From the NCBI GenBank assembly GCA_964472505.1, contig CAYYQW010000006.1, positions 1-64,000 of the forward strand: a stretch of DNA of 64,000 bases, read 5' to 3'. The notes under the pieces were generated by a model, which did not search any database, was not told the DNA's origin, and saw nothing but the letters and a program-made list of their open reading frames with translations. Position numbers and translations under genes: made by a program. The DNA comes from JAYEIA01 sp964472505 (GTDB lineage Bacteria > Bacteroidota > Bacteroidia > Bacteroidales > JAADGE01). Positions 43,725 to 52,508 of the stretch are shown here, piece after piece (the stretch's first letter is position 1; the number at the start of each line of letters is the position of its first letter).

Positions 43725-46700
43725 TCATATAGAGTTTTCAATTATTTCAATTTCTTCTTCCGTCAAATCGTAAAGCCGGTAAACTAATTGATCTATTTGG
43801 TTTTCTAAATCGGTGGTGTCGGCTGAGGGGTTTTGTTTTTTAGCCAAGAGGGTTTCATTTACAATTACAGCAATATTTTTTCTAAGTGTATTACTCCCTG
43901 TTGCAATTGGAATTTGACTGAAATACTTCCAAATTAATTGGTAGCCGTTTTGAATAGCCGTGCAATATTTAGAAATCAACCACCAACCCATTTTTGAATT
44001 CAAAATACCTAAAAGCACTTTATCATTTGATGGAATAAACCACATGGAATCATTGCAAAACAAACCATCTTTATCATAAATAAAACAGGGTTTAACCTGG
44101 AATTTTTGATACATTATTTTAGATTTTTCAAACTTATCATAATAATCGCAAGCTCTTAATTCCCACCAAAAATCACCCTTATCTGTCCGTTTTTCTGCCT
44201 TTTCCTTAAATTCAAATAAATGCCTGGCTACTGAGGGGTAATTTTTTTTAAACCAATTCCATGCAGCATCAAATGCCATATCACCATATCGTGGTGGTGG
44301 TTCAGCTACAAAGTTGGGATTACCCGGATCTAAGTTTTTCTTTATAGTAAAACCTTTAGGTACTAAAATCAAGTAATGGGTATGCTTACCCGTACCATAA
44401 GGCTTTATGTTTCTTCCCAATAAAAATGGTTTGATTAATTCCTGAGCTTTCGAGTCCTCTGAAATTATTTTAGCTTTGGTTTCTTCATTGATTACAAAGG
44501 CTTTTGTTAGTCCTGTCAAAACACCCCTTTTTGCGTTACTTTCTATGTACGCTTCCAATTTTTCGCCATTTGAAATTACTTTCTGCAAAAGATGTTGGTC
44601 TTTGGCATTTGAAACTACCCAAGTTTCGTCATTCAGAGAATTGTGATTGATAGGATTGGTTATACTTGAGACATACGCAGGGAAGTTGGTAATAAAATCC
44701 GGTGAGTTGATCTTTGTAGTTTTAAAATTCCCTGTTGCCACTTCTTTACTTGCTGTTAAAATGCAAGGATAGGTTGTTGCTTCTTCAAATATTTGGAAAT
44801 CACCAAAGTCAATAATTTCAATAAGATTTTGTTCTAATAGAAATTTACGTGCCGGTTGTCCGTAGCCTGCTTGCATAAATTTGTTGGGCATAATATAAGT
44901 GAAAACCCCTTTATCTTTCATAATATCAAATCCCTTTTCAATGAAAAATACATACACATCTGCTGTGCCTGTATAGAGCTTGAAATTTGATTTAAAATAG
45001 GGTTTAAACTCCTTTATTTCTTCCTGTCTAATATACGGCGGATTCCCAATCACCACATCAAAGCCCACAAAATCTCCGTCATCATTGAGCACTTCGGGAA
45101 ATTCAAAGCGCCATTCAAAAGCGTTTTCAAAAATGGTGTTGGCTTTTATTTCTTCAATTTCAGTTTCTAACTTTTTGGTGTCTTGGGTAAGTTTAGCCAC
45201 TTTTTTGTTCCAAGCTGCTTTTTCCTTTTTGCTCATTTCAAAAAGCTGTCCCTGGTTGGTTAGTTGGAACAATTCGCCCGATAGTTTGCGCAGCCTTTTA
45301 GCTTTAGGGTCGTTTAAAGAAATTTCGTTTCTGAAATCTGATTTTATGTCGGCAATCAGCCGTTCCATCTCCCTTTTTTGTTCCTTGCTTTCAGCATTTC
45401 GGTAAGTTTCAACTGCAACACGGTAACTGTCAATTGTCCACTTGCTTTTTTTCAAAGCTTGTTTCAGGTCGGCATCCATGTCAAAACGGCTTACCAAAGA
45501 GTTTCCGCATTTTATGTTAATGTCAATATTTGGAAGTGTTTCGAGTTCGGCAGCGTTTTTATAATAAGCGTTTTTCAATAACTCAATCCATAAACGCAAG
45601 CGGCAAATTTTTACGGAGTTCGGGTTGATGTCCACACCGAACAGGCAGTTTTCAATGATGGTTTGCTTTTCATGAAAGAGCGTTTCCTGAATGCGCCGGC
45701 TTTCCTTGCTTTTGGGATTGTAGTCAAAAAGTTCTCCCTCTTCGTCTGTTACTATGAGTTCGTCATTTACCACTTCCACCTGATATTCTTTCAGGCGTTT
45801 GCCGTCCAGGTCTTGCAGAATTTTCAGGTCGTTTTTAACCGCAATCACTTCGTTTAGGGCGGAAACCAAAAAGTGCCCTGAACCCACGGCGGGGTCGCAA
45901 ATTTTCAGACTGTTTACAATCTCGTTGGCTTCATTGGCATCTTCAATTTTGTTATAAAGTTCATCCGGGTCTTTGCAGTTCCAATTCTTGGTTTCGTTGA
46001 ATTTCTGAACAACCGCTTTTCGTATGGTTTCGCGGCACATATACATGGTAATGAAACCGGGAGTGAAAAACGAACCGTCTTTGTAGCCGTTTATTTTCTC
46101 GAAAATCAATCCGAGAACGGAAGCGTTGATGAGTGATTTATTTTCTTCCTGAATTTCTTCCGAACCTTCACTGCTGAAATCGTAAGCGTTCAGAAACTCA
46201 AACAGGTATTGAAGTGTGGTTAAATTTCCGGTTCTTTTCTTGCCTTGCTCATTTTTCAGCACAGTTGACGAAATGACAGGAATGCTTTTATCGTCTCTCA
46301 GGTTGCTGATGAAAATTGTTTCCTGCTCAATTTCGGTTGGCTCAAAAAGCGAAGAGTTAAGATAAGGGACTTTCTCAAAAACTTTGATTACATCTTCGTT
46401 CCGCTCGTCCTGTTTCCGTGCCAATACCTGAAAGAACAGACTGTTCAGGTCGTCATAGCTTTTAATTTTGTCAAGATTGAGAAACGCATACGACCCGCCT
46501 TCGGAACGGGCAGGTTTATCGCCTTTCCCGATGTCTCGGGACGAGTTGTGATAGCTGATGAGTTGGGCTTCCATCAATTTCAAAAACAGGATTCTGTTAA
46601 TCCAAGTGATGGATAGTTCAAGGCCTACATTGAAAAGCCTTTCCTGTTGCGTATTTCCAAACCGGCTTGGATGTTCTAATCGGCTGATTTTATCCAAGCT

Positions 46701-47579
46701 GTCCAACTGAATTATGGCATCTTCAAGAATGCTTCCTGTATGTCTTTCGCCCGGCTTGTTTCGCTCAATCAGTTTTTTGCTTCCTTCTTTTGTTTCCGTC
46801 AATCCGATAATGTGCAACAATTCGCTGTAAAAGCGTTTGTCAAGGCTGTTGCTGTCATTTACAAAAGGTAATTTTAATAAATGCTCAGGCGAAAAAAGTT
46901 TGAACAGCGCAATGAGTTTTATATCGTCTTTTGGGTCATCGTTTCTTAATATTTTTTCGTAGGCCCGAATGTCAAAATATGTAAATTCTATGCTTTGATT
47001 TAGTTCATTTAAAAACGGTTGCGCAATTTCATCATAGAATACAGTTGTAGATTTTTTTCCGGCTTCAAAATCTTTAAATTGCTTTACGAATTTCTTGTTT
47101 TGTGCAAATATTCGTTCAAATACATGTTCCTCAAAAATGTACCATTCATATATGTTAGAAATGATTAAATGTTTTACGTTTAAGTTTTTTTCCGTAATTC
47201 TTTCACGCAGGTAATATAAAACTAATTCATGGAATGCTCTTTTGTTAATGTTATCACAAGTAATCATTTCCGGCTTGTTGCTTGGTCTTTTCGCTTCAAT
47301 TATTACCCCAACATCCGATTTATTAGTTTTCCCGTGATGAATTACTAAATCTTTCGTGTCTTTTGTATTTATTTGGTTCCTATCCTTGTAATAAGTGTCT
47401 CTTAAAAAATCCCTCAAATGAGTTTTTTGATTTTCCTCTCTCTCAATTTCATCAACATTGTCCAAAAGCTTTATCAGGTTATTTTTAAAGCTCTCAATAT
47501 CTTTTCGGTTTGGTTTTACCTTTAAGAAAGCTTTGTTTAATGCTTTTCTTGGTTTCAATATTTTTAACGGTTCACTCAT
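43725..47579 (-). CDS. Single-chain type IIG (Eco57I-like) restriction-modification enzyme
   Basis: This is a 1284-residue protein. The N-terminal nuclease-like region has Asp89 and Glu95-Ala-Lys97 (DVGVIIEAKRP), a PD-(D/E)xK pattern. A long helical linker leads to an N6-adenine methyltransferase, with AdoMet motif I CDPAVGSGHFLVSAL (about residue 560) and catalytic motif GNPPYIRQ (about residue 845). A C-terminal TaqI-like recognition part follows (from about 1000, with KGVLTGLTKAF-like and RPF-type segments: AKRGVLTGLTKAFVI, LIKPFLLGRNI). It should both methylate and cut DNA as a defence system without a separate subunit. Recognition sequence is unknown. It lies downstream of the Argonaute genes on the same strand, after a 193-base gap. 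Confidence 0.88.
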   Translation of the reverse strand: MSEPLKILKPRKALNKAFLKVKPNRKDIESFKNNLIKLLDNVDEIEREENQKTHLRDFLRDTYYKDRNQINTKDTKDLVIHHGKTNKSDVGVIIEAKRPSNKPEMITCDNINKRAFHELVLYYLRERITEKNLNVKHLIISNIYEWYIFEEHVFERIFAQNKKFVKQFKDFEAGKKSTTVFYDEIAQPFLNELNQSIEFTYFDIRAYEKILRNDDPKDDIKLIALFKLFSPEHLLKLPFVNDSNSLDKRFYSELLHIIGLTETKEGSKKLIERNKPGERHTGSILEDAIIQLDSLDKISRLEHPSRFGNTQQERLFNVGLELSITWINRILFLKLMEAQLISYHNSSRDIGKGDKPARSEGGSYAFLNLDKIKSYDDLNSLFFQVLARKQDERNEDVIKVFEKVPYLNSSLFEPTEIEQETIFISNLRDDKSIPVISSTVLKNEQGKKRTGNLTTLQYLFEFLNAYDFSSEGSEEIQEENKSLINASVLGLIFEKINGYKDGSFFTPGFITMYMCRETIRKAVVQKFNETKNWNCKDPDELYNKIEDANEANEIVNSLKICDPAVGSGHFLVSALNEVIAVKNDLKILQDLDGKRLKEYQVEVVNDELIVTDEEGELFDYNPKSKESRRIQETLFHEKQTIIENCLFGVDINPNSVKICRLRLWIELLKNAYYKNAAELETLPNIDINIKCGNSLVSRFDMDADLKQALKKSKWTIDSYRVAVETYRNAESKEQKREMERLIADIKSDFRNEISLNDPKAKRLRKLSGELFQLTNQGQLFEMSKKEKAAWNKKVAKLTQDTKKLETEIEEIKANTIFENAFEWRFEFPEVLNDDGDFVGFDVVIGNPPYIRQEEIKEFKPYFKSNFKLYTGTADVYVFFIEKGFDIMKDKGVFTYIMPNKFMQAGYGQPARKFLLEQNLIEIIDFGDFQIFEEATTYPCILTASKEVATGNFKTTKINSPDFITNFPAYVSSITNPINHNSLNDETWVVSNAKDQHLLQKVISNGEKLEAYIESNAKRGVLTGLTKAFVINEETKAKIISEDSKAQELIKPFLLGRNIKPYGTGKHTHYLILVPKGFTIKKNLDPGNPNFVAEPPPRYGDMAFDAAWNWFKKNYPSVARHLFEFKEKAEKRTDKGDFWWELRACDYYDKFEKSKIMYQKFQVKPCFIYDKDGLFCNDSMWFIPSNDKVLLGILNSKMGWWLISKYCTAIQNGYQLIWKYFSQIPIATGSNTLRKNIAVIVNETLLAKKQNPSADTTDLENQIDQLVYRLYDLTEEEIEIIENSI

Positions 47580-47772
47580 TTGTCAGTTTTCTGTTTTTTA
47601 AAAATTCAATTCTAATTTGGGGTTAGTGCCCGATGTTGTTATTGTGCCTGACGGAAATGTCTTGGTGGCGGGCTGGCAGGTGGCTTGTGTACTGAAGTGG
47701 GCGTAGCTCACCAAACAGAACAAGCTACCTACCAGACTTACGACCAAACTACTGTTAAGTTCTCTCTTTTCA

Positions 47773-49326
47773 TTACATGTAATAATAATATTTAGTTGGT
47801 GGTGAAACATTATCAGGTAAATACTGAATTATTTCACCAACTTTTTGTGCAAATCTTATTGTTATTGGTAAACTGTCATAATAATTACAATTGTTAAAGT
47901 TCAATTTCGTTAATGCTAATATCTCTTTGCTTATTTCTCTGATTGAACTTTCTGAATGTGTTATATTTATTTCAAGCCCCATCGGTATATGCATTCCAGG
48001 GAATGTTTCATAATAGGGAATATAACCTGTTGTATATAAAATGCCTGAATAATCATCTAATTTCATTAAAGTTCCCCTAAGAACGGGATAAATTCCGTTT
48101 GTTCTTAATAGTTTAATTTTTGAAGATTTAATCGTAACAAAGTCTATCTCTGCACCGTTTCCAATTACTTCTCTAACTCCTTCTCTTATTCCTTCGACTT
48201 CGGCATAATCTTTACTGACAACATAATCCCAAAAATCTGTTGTTTTATGAATTACAACTCTCGATGGTGTATGTTTGTTAATTTTTATGTAGTTAGTTAA
48301 TATATTTTTGATTAACTCATTGGCATACTCATAAGTCAAATGAGGTGCTACAACTTTTGTTTTGGCAACATTCCACTCAAATTGTTTTCCAACAAAAATC
48401 AATCCTTTCCCTTCTCTATTAAAAGCTTGTGCAACACTCGACCTTAATATATTATTTTCTGAATTTATTATCTTATGAAAACTAATTCCTACGAAACAAG
48501 AATTTTTGTCTATTGCAGTCAAAATCCATGGAATACTATTAGAAGTTTTATAATATTGAGCAACTGAAAAATTCCATGCAACCATTGACTTATCCTGCAT
48601 TTGTTTTTTTGTTCCTGCTATTGTCTCTTCTAAAATTATTTGTGTTGGAATTCTACTTGAATGTTCCAATAATTTAGCCTTTAACTTACGTCTGAAATTA
48701 ATCTTTTGCTTACCAAAAGGAATTGAACCTAATTTTTTAAATACATTTGAAGGTAATACGACAAAACAAATATCTGGTTTATTAAATGAGTTTTCGATTA
48801 AGTTTATATATTCGTCATAATAAAGTTCGATTATTGCGTTTTGCTTTTCAAATAATGTAGCATCGTTTTTTATGATTTCATCAATATCTTTTTTCTTAAT
48901 TATAAAATTATTTGTTTCATCATTTAGAAATTCAGATTTAAAACATGAAGATTTATTAAATCCAGGAAAATCAGGATTTAAACGCTTATTCATTTCATTG
49001 TATTCATTGATTTCTTCATCATTATTGTCAAAAATATCATCATCATCGAAAAGGGATTTTATTTCTCCGTCTTCAATCTCAGTTTCATTTTTAATTTTCA
49101 CTATTTTATTACCACTTTCAATAAATTTTGAAAACTCACTAATCCAATCAATAGTCTTTTCTATATTGTTTTTTGTTCCGACAACAGCATAATGTATCTC
49201 TGATTTATGACTTTTGTTTGATAATGAGTAAAAACCTGTTGTAGAAATCCCCATTTTAGGGTCATCACATAGAAAATCATCAGAAAATTCAATATTTGGC
49301 TCTTTTATATGTTCTATTTTAATCAT
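47773..49326 (-). CDS. Short prokaryotic Argonaute (MID-PIWI)
   Basis: This 517-residue protein lacks N and PAZ domains. A MID-like part (about residues 180-245; RRKLKAKLLEHSSRIPTQII at 212-231) would hold the guide's 5' end. The PIWI part (about 248-517) contains CFVGISFHK (277-285), SRVVIHKTTDFW (355-366) and GYIPYYETFPGMHIP (434-448), all typical of short Argonautes. An acidic stretch (93-112) is a distinct insert. The usual DEDX tetrad is not evident, so it is probably catalytically dead and acts as a guide-directed sensor. Its ATG overlaps the stop of the upstream nuclease-APAZ gene (TAATG), which shows coupled translation. Strong AT bias suggests transfer. Confidence 0.85.
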   Translation of the reverse strand: MIKIEHIKEPNIEFSDDFLCDDPKMGISTTGFYSLSNKSHKSEIHYAVVGTKNNIEKTIDWISEFSKFIESGNKIVKIKNETEIEDGEIKSLFDDDDIFDNNDEEINEYNEMNKRLNPDFPGFNKSSCFKSEFLNDETNNFIIKKKDIDEIIKNDATLFEKQNAIIELYYDEYINLIENSFNKPDICFVVLPSNVFKKLGSIPFGKQKINFRRKLKAKLLEHSSRIPTQIILEETIAGTKKQMQDKSMVAWNFSVAQYYKTSNSIPWILTAIDKNSCFVGISFHKIINSENNILRSSVAQAFNREGKGLIFVGKQFEWNVAKTKVVAPHLTYEYANELIKNILTNYIKINKHTPSRVVIHKTTDFWDYVVSKDYAEVEGIREGVREVIGNGAEIDFVTIKSSKIKLLRTNGIYPVLRGTLMKLDDYSGILYTTGYIPYYETFPGMHIPMGLEINITHSESSIREISKEILALTKLNFNNCNYYDSLPITIRFAQKVGEIIQYLPDNVSPPTKYYYYM

Positions 49327-50645
49327 TAAAATAGTGTTTTTTGTATGTGATTATTTTCGATTATTGTTTTTTTATTGTCATTAGCAATGCCAAAATCCAC
49401 CTTGAATTTAATGTATTTAGCAATACTAATTTTTTCATTTTCAAAATCAATAACTTCAATTCTTTGTTTCCACTTTGCAAGATAACTATATATGAAATGA
49501 ATGTGATTTACTAATTGCTCATTTCTTTCTCTTGCCGTTAAATAGTTAGTCAGTTTAGTAATATCTTTTGGGTTATCAATTACTTCTTTTCCATCTTTTG
49601 TAAACAGATATTGAGGATTGATAACTAAAAATAATCCACCCTCTGTATTATAGAAATGTGTTTCAAATGCAAAATGTTTGAAAAATTTCAAATAACCATA
49701 TTCATGGTAGCTTACTACGGTTCTTGGCATTGATTTTCGTTTACCAGATATAGTGCTGTATTTTACAATTTTATTTTTTTTATCATAATCTCGCCAAAAG
49801 AAATATCTTTTATATTTTTTATTGTATCCTATTTTATTGCTACGTAAATAATAATTTAAACTTTTATTTAACAGCTCAATTGCTATTCTATAATTGTCAG
49901 GATTTTCAATGAAATTTTGAACTTGTATGATTTCTTCTTCTTTGTTTTCCATTAATATCTCTGCTGAAAAATCTGGAAACTTATTTTCGGAATTAAAAAG
50001 GTAAATCCTTTTGTTTCTGAGGGCAAAATTTGGGCAATTATCACCGATTTTTTCGTAAATATCTGCTGGTTTACGGAAATCAGTCGCATAACTATAAATC
50101 CATTTAGGTATATTTATTTTAAAAATATTACTAATTAAAGTTTCTGTGGTATGATAATTTATTCTGTTCTTGAAATTATTTGAAAATTTCTCGGCAAAAT
50201 CATACTTGCCTATTTCAATAAAATTATCAGTTTTGGAAAAAACTATCGGAATATTTTTTTGTGTTGAAATATAATCCGATTGTAGTATCTTTCTTGCATA
50301 TAATTTTTCTTCTTTGGCGATATAAACTACCAAAACAACATCATTTTGATGCTGACGCCAGTATTCAATATCTTTTTGCTTACCATTAAAAGTAAAATCG
50401 ACATCAGTTTCTTTTGTTATATATCCTCCATGTGTCGATTTAAGTTGGATTTTTATTATTTTTCCTGTTGGTTCTATTTTTCCACTATCATTTTTGTATG
50501 TAAGTTCAACTTCTCCGTCAATTCCAAAATCATTTTTAGTTTCTTCACGCCAAATTATGTAAGGCCGATGCTTATTGCAATACGTTGCAAAAGCATTAAC
50601 ACCTTCTTCACCTGTTATATGAGTTTGATTGACAGTTTTTGACAT
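49326..50645 (-). CDS. DUF4365 nuclease-APAZ effector of the short Argonaute (DREN-APAZ-like)
   Basis: The 439-residue protein has an N-terminal DUF4365/PD-(D/E)xK-type nuclease: EEGVNAFATYC, then DFGIDGEVEL (Asp43, Glu45) and IKIQLKSTHGG (Gln67, Lys69). The rest (about 170-439) is in the place of the APAZ domain that pairs with short Argonautes, a match made mainly by position, length and partner. This is the SPARDA-type layout described for short Argonautes with a DNase/RNase effector: when the Argonaute finds its target, the nuclease degrades nucleic acid indiscriminately. It is the first gene of the pair. Upstream lies a 488-base gap with no other gene. Confidence 0.82.
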   Translation of the reverse strand: MSKTVNQTHITGEEGVNAFATYCNKHRPYIIWREETKNDFGIDGEVELTYKNDSGKIEPTGKIIKIQLKSTHGGYITKETDVDFTFNGKQKDIEYWRQHQNDVVLVVYIAKEEKLYARKILQSDYISTQKNIPIVFSKTDNFIEIGKYDFAEKFSNNFKNRINYHTTETLISNIFKINIPKWIYSYATDFRKPADIYEKIGDNCPNFALRNKRIYLFNSENKFPDFSAEILMENKEEEIIQVQNFIENPDNYRIAIELLNKSLNYYLRSNKIGYNKKYKRYFFWRDYDKKNKIVKYSTISGKRKSMPRTVVSYHEYGYLKFFKHFAFETHFYNTEGGLFLVINPQYLFTKDGKEVIDNPKDITKLTNYLTARERNEQLVNHIHFIYSYLAKWKQRIEVIDFENEKISIAKYIKFKVDFGIANDNKKTIIENNHIQKTLF

Positions 50646-50970
50646 AATTATTATTTACTCTATTTGATTGAACTTATCGGTTTGTACTTATGCAACTCAC
50701 ATTGCACAATTCTACTTTTATAAATTACACAATTTACCACATAATATTCTGTTAATCAAAAAAATATGATTTGTAAAACTTTGCACCGTTATGCTTTGTG
50801 CATGGCATAATGCATGACACTCGTTTTGCAAAATCTTGTTTTTCAAATAATGTGTTTTTCGGGACGCGTCTGTATCTCAAAACTTTTCAAATTTAATATT
50901 TTTTGCAATATATCATTTATCCCGTTTTTTTTAAAATATTCTTTTCAACATTTCCGCATGTCAGCCTTAT
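50646..50970. other. AT-rich upstream region of the short Argonaute operon
   Basis: No ORF is visible. It contains several near-palindromic stretches around CATGGCATAATGCATG (50813-50828) and many repeated AT/GCA words. These could be a regulatory region, but I see no clear TAnnTTTG promoter on the minus strand. Confidence 0.4.
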
Positions 50971-51000
50971 CCGTCTGACCGCTTTGAGCAGTCGGACGGG
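50971..51000. repeat. Second copy of the CCGTCTGACCGC hairpin repeat
   Basis: CCGTCTGACCGCT and AGCAGTCGGACGG pair around a TTG loop, with only a few differences from 32573-32603, including the shared flank GGGTATTA. Here it lies between divergent genes rather than convergent ones, so it is not simply a terminator. Confidence 0.7.
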
Positions 51001-51133
51001 TATTAAAAGCTTGAGAGACGGTACAGCCAATAAGATGTTTCGCAAATCCCCGATGATGAAAAAGGAATTTTGCAGATAATGTTTTGCTTTTTATCTTGGC
51101 ATAAAATTTATATTTTCACCTCAAAATTTTGTT

Positions 51134-51709
51134 ATGAAAGAAAGTATTGATTATAAAGAAGCCCGACAGCTTTGGGATAAATACATACAAACACCGCACC
51201 TGCGGCTGCATACTCTGGAGAGTGAGGCCATAATGCGCAAATTGGCGGTGCATTTCGGCGCGGATGAAGATTATTGGGGAATTGCCGGCCTGCTGCACGA
51301 TTTGGATATGGATATGCTGAACGGCGATTATGCCGAACACGGCTACAAAACCGTAGAGATTTTAAAGGAAGAAGGCTACGATTTACCCAAAATGTTTCAG
51401 GCTATTATTGCGCATACCGAGGGCGTAAGCGGGCATGATGCCAAAAGGGAAAGTGATTTTGATTACATACCGGCTGCTGCGGAAAACATCACCGGCATTA
51501 TATCGGCTTATGTGGCCATACGCCCGGAGAAAAAAATTGCGGGAACCAAAGTGAAATCCATAAAGAAAAAGCTGAAATCGAAAGCTTTTGCCGCTTCGGT
51601 TAATCGGGAGTTTATTTACGATATTGAGAAAGTAGGCATAGAGTTGCCTGAATTTCTTCAACTGGCCATTGATGCCATGAGCGAAAAAGCTGATGAATTT
51701 GGGATGTAA
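51134..51709 (+). CDS. HD-domain hydrolase
   Basis: This 191-residue protein shows the HD-superfamily metal motif GLLHDLDMD (about residues 55-63). A helix with HLRLHTLESEAIMRKLA lies before it, EHGYKTVEIL and AIIAHTEG after it. The pattern matches the small predicted hydrolases of the COG2316 kind, which act on nucleotides or phosphate esters. Substrate is unknown. The gene is alone on the plus strand, followed by a repeat copy 20 bases after the stop. Confidence 0.88.
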   Translation: MKESIDYKEARQLWDKYIQTPHLRLHTLESEAIMRKLAVHFGADEDYWGIAGLLHDLDMDMLNGDYAEHGYKTVEILKEEGYDLPKMFQAIIAHTEGVSGHDAKRESDFDYIPAAAENITGIISAYVAIRPEKKIAGTKVKSIKKKLKSKAFAASVNREFIYDIEKVGIELPEFLQLAIDAMSEKADEFGM

Positions 51710-51729
51710 GGAACGGATATAGAGTAATT

Positions 51730-51811
51730 CTGCGCTTGTCAGGTGTTTTCACCTGACACGAAACAGTTAGCTTTAAAATCCTGTGCGGTGAAAACACCAC
51801 ACAGGCGCAGG
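51730..51811. repeat. 82-bp imperfect palindromic repeat, copy 1
   Basis: The ends CTGCGC and GCGCAG are inverted, and the arms (CTTGTCAGGTGTTTTCACC against GGTGAAAACACCACACAGG) nearly pair. The same 82-bp unit, with few changes, occurs at 52394-52475. The two copies flank the small secreted-protein gene 51896-52321, in the same orientation. Confidence 0.9.
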
Positions 51812-51895
51812 GTGGTATAAAAATACAAGCGACGATAAATATCGTCGGTTGCCTTATACTTTTTTATAAACAAAGATGAGCTGCCTGTTGAAAAG

Positions 51896-52321
51896 CTATT
51901 TCTCCGGCTTTATCTCTTCCAATTTATAAACTTCTTTGAGCGCTTCTTTCTCGCGCACACTTTTATCTTTGTCGAAAAGTCGTCCGAAACCTCTGCCGGC
52001 CTTGCGCGCTTCTCTTTTAAGCTCTTTTAAATGAACTACCTGAAAATACAGGCTGTCGCCGCGTTCCGTTTTAAGGGTCTTGGAAACATCGGCTATGGTG
52101 TCTGCATTAAAAGCCAAGCGGAGCTCATATTTTCCGGGAAGCAGGTCTTCAATCTCCATTACGGAATCATGAAACGCATCTTGCGGCTCTTCATCAAGAT
52201 ACAAAATAAACCACGATGTTTTTTCCTCGGGAACAGCGGACTGCACCTTTATATATACCTGTGCATGAGCTGAAAAAAGAAATATGAAAAGACCGGCTGT
52301 TAATAAAAGTAAATGTTTCAT
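51896..52321 (-). CDS. Small secreted protein of unknown function
   Basis: The 141-residue product has a signal peptide (about residues 1-20, ending AHAQ). A short beta-sandwich-like domain follows (about 22-95; WFILYLDEEP, then LLPGKYELRLAF), then a basic/acidic helical tail. It resembles small periplasmic proteins of Bacteroidota with a carbohydrate-binding-like fold, but I recognise no family. It is bracketed by two copies of an 82-bp repeat. Confidence 0.6.
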   Translation of the reverse strand: MKHLLLLTAGLFIFLFSAHAQVYIKVQSAVPEEKTSWFILYLDEEPQDAFHDSVMEIEDLLPGKYELRLAFNADTIADVSKTLKTERGDSLYFQVVHLKELKREARKAGRGFGRLFDKDKSVREKEALKEVYKLEEIKPEK

Positions 52322-52393
52322 ATTGAGTTATTTTTAGCAATTTGTTTATTTACAATTTGATTTCACATAAAATGATTTTTCAATCCGTCACCT

Positions 52394-52475
52394 CTGCGCT
52401 TGTCAGGTGTTTTCACCCGGCAAGAAACAGTTAGCTTTAAAATCCTGTGCGGTGAAAACACCACACAGGCGCAGG
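52394..52475. repeat. 82-bp imperfect palindromic repeat, copy 2
   Basis: This is the second copy of the unit at 51730-51811, with identical inner sequence AAACAGTTAGCTTTAAAATC. It lies just downstream of alaS and upstream of the small secreted-protein gene. Confidence 0.9.
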
Positions 52476-52508
52476 GTTTTCAAACGCATTATTAATTCAT
52501 CGCAAATA

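Noticed and set aside
47580..47772. Possible gene in the 193 bases between the Argonaute and RM genes
   Set aside because: A short minus-strand frame has no signal, motif or good start; the stretch contains only repeats with imperfect pairing.
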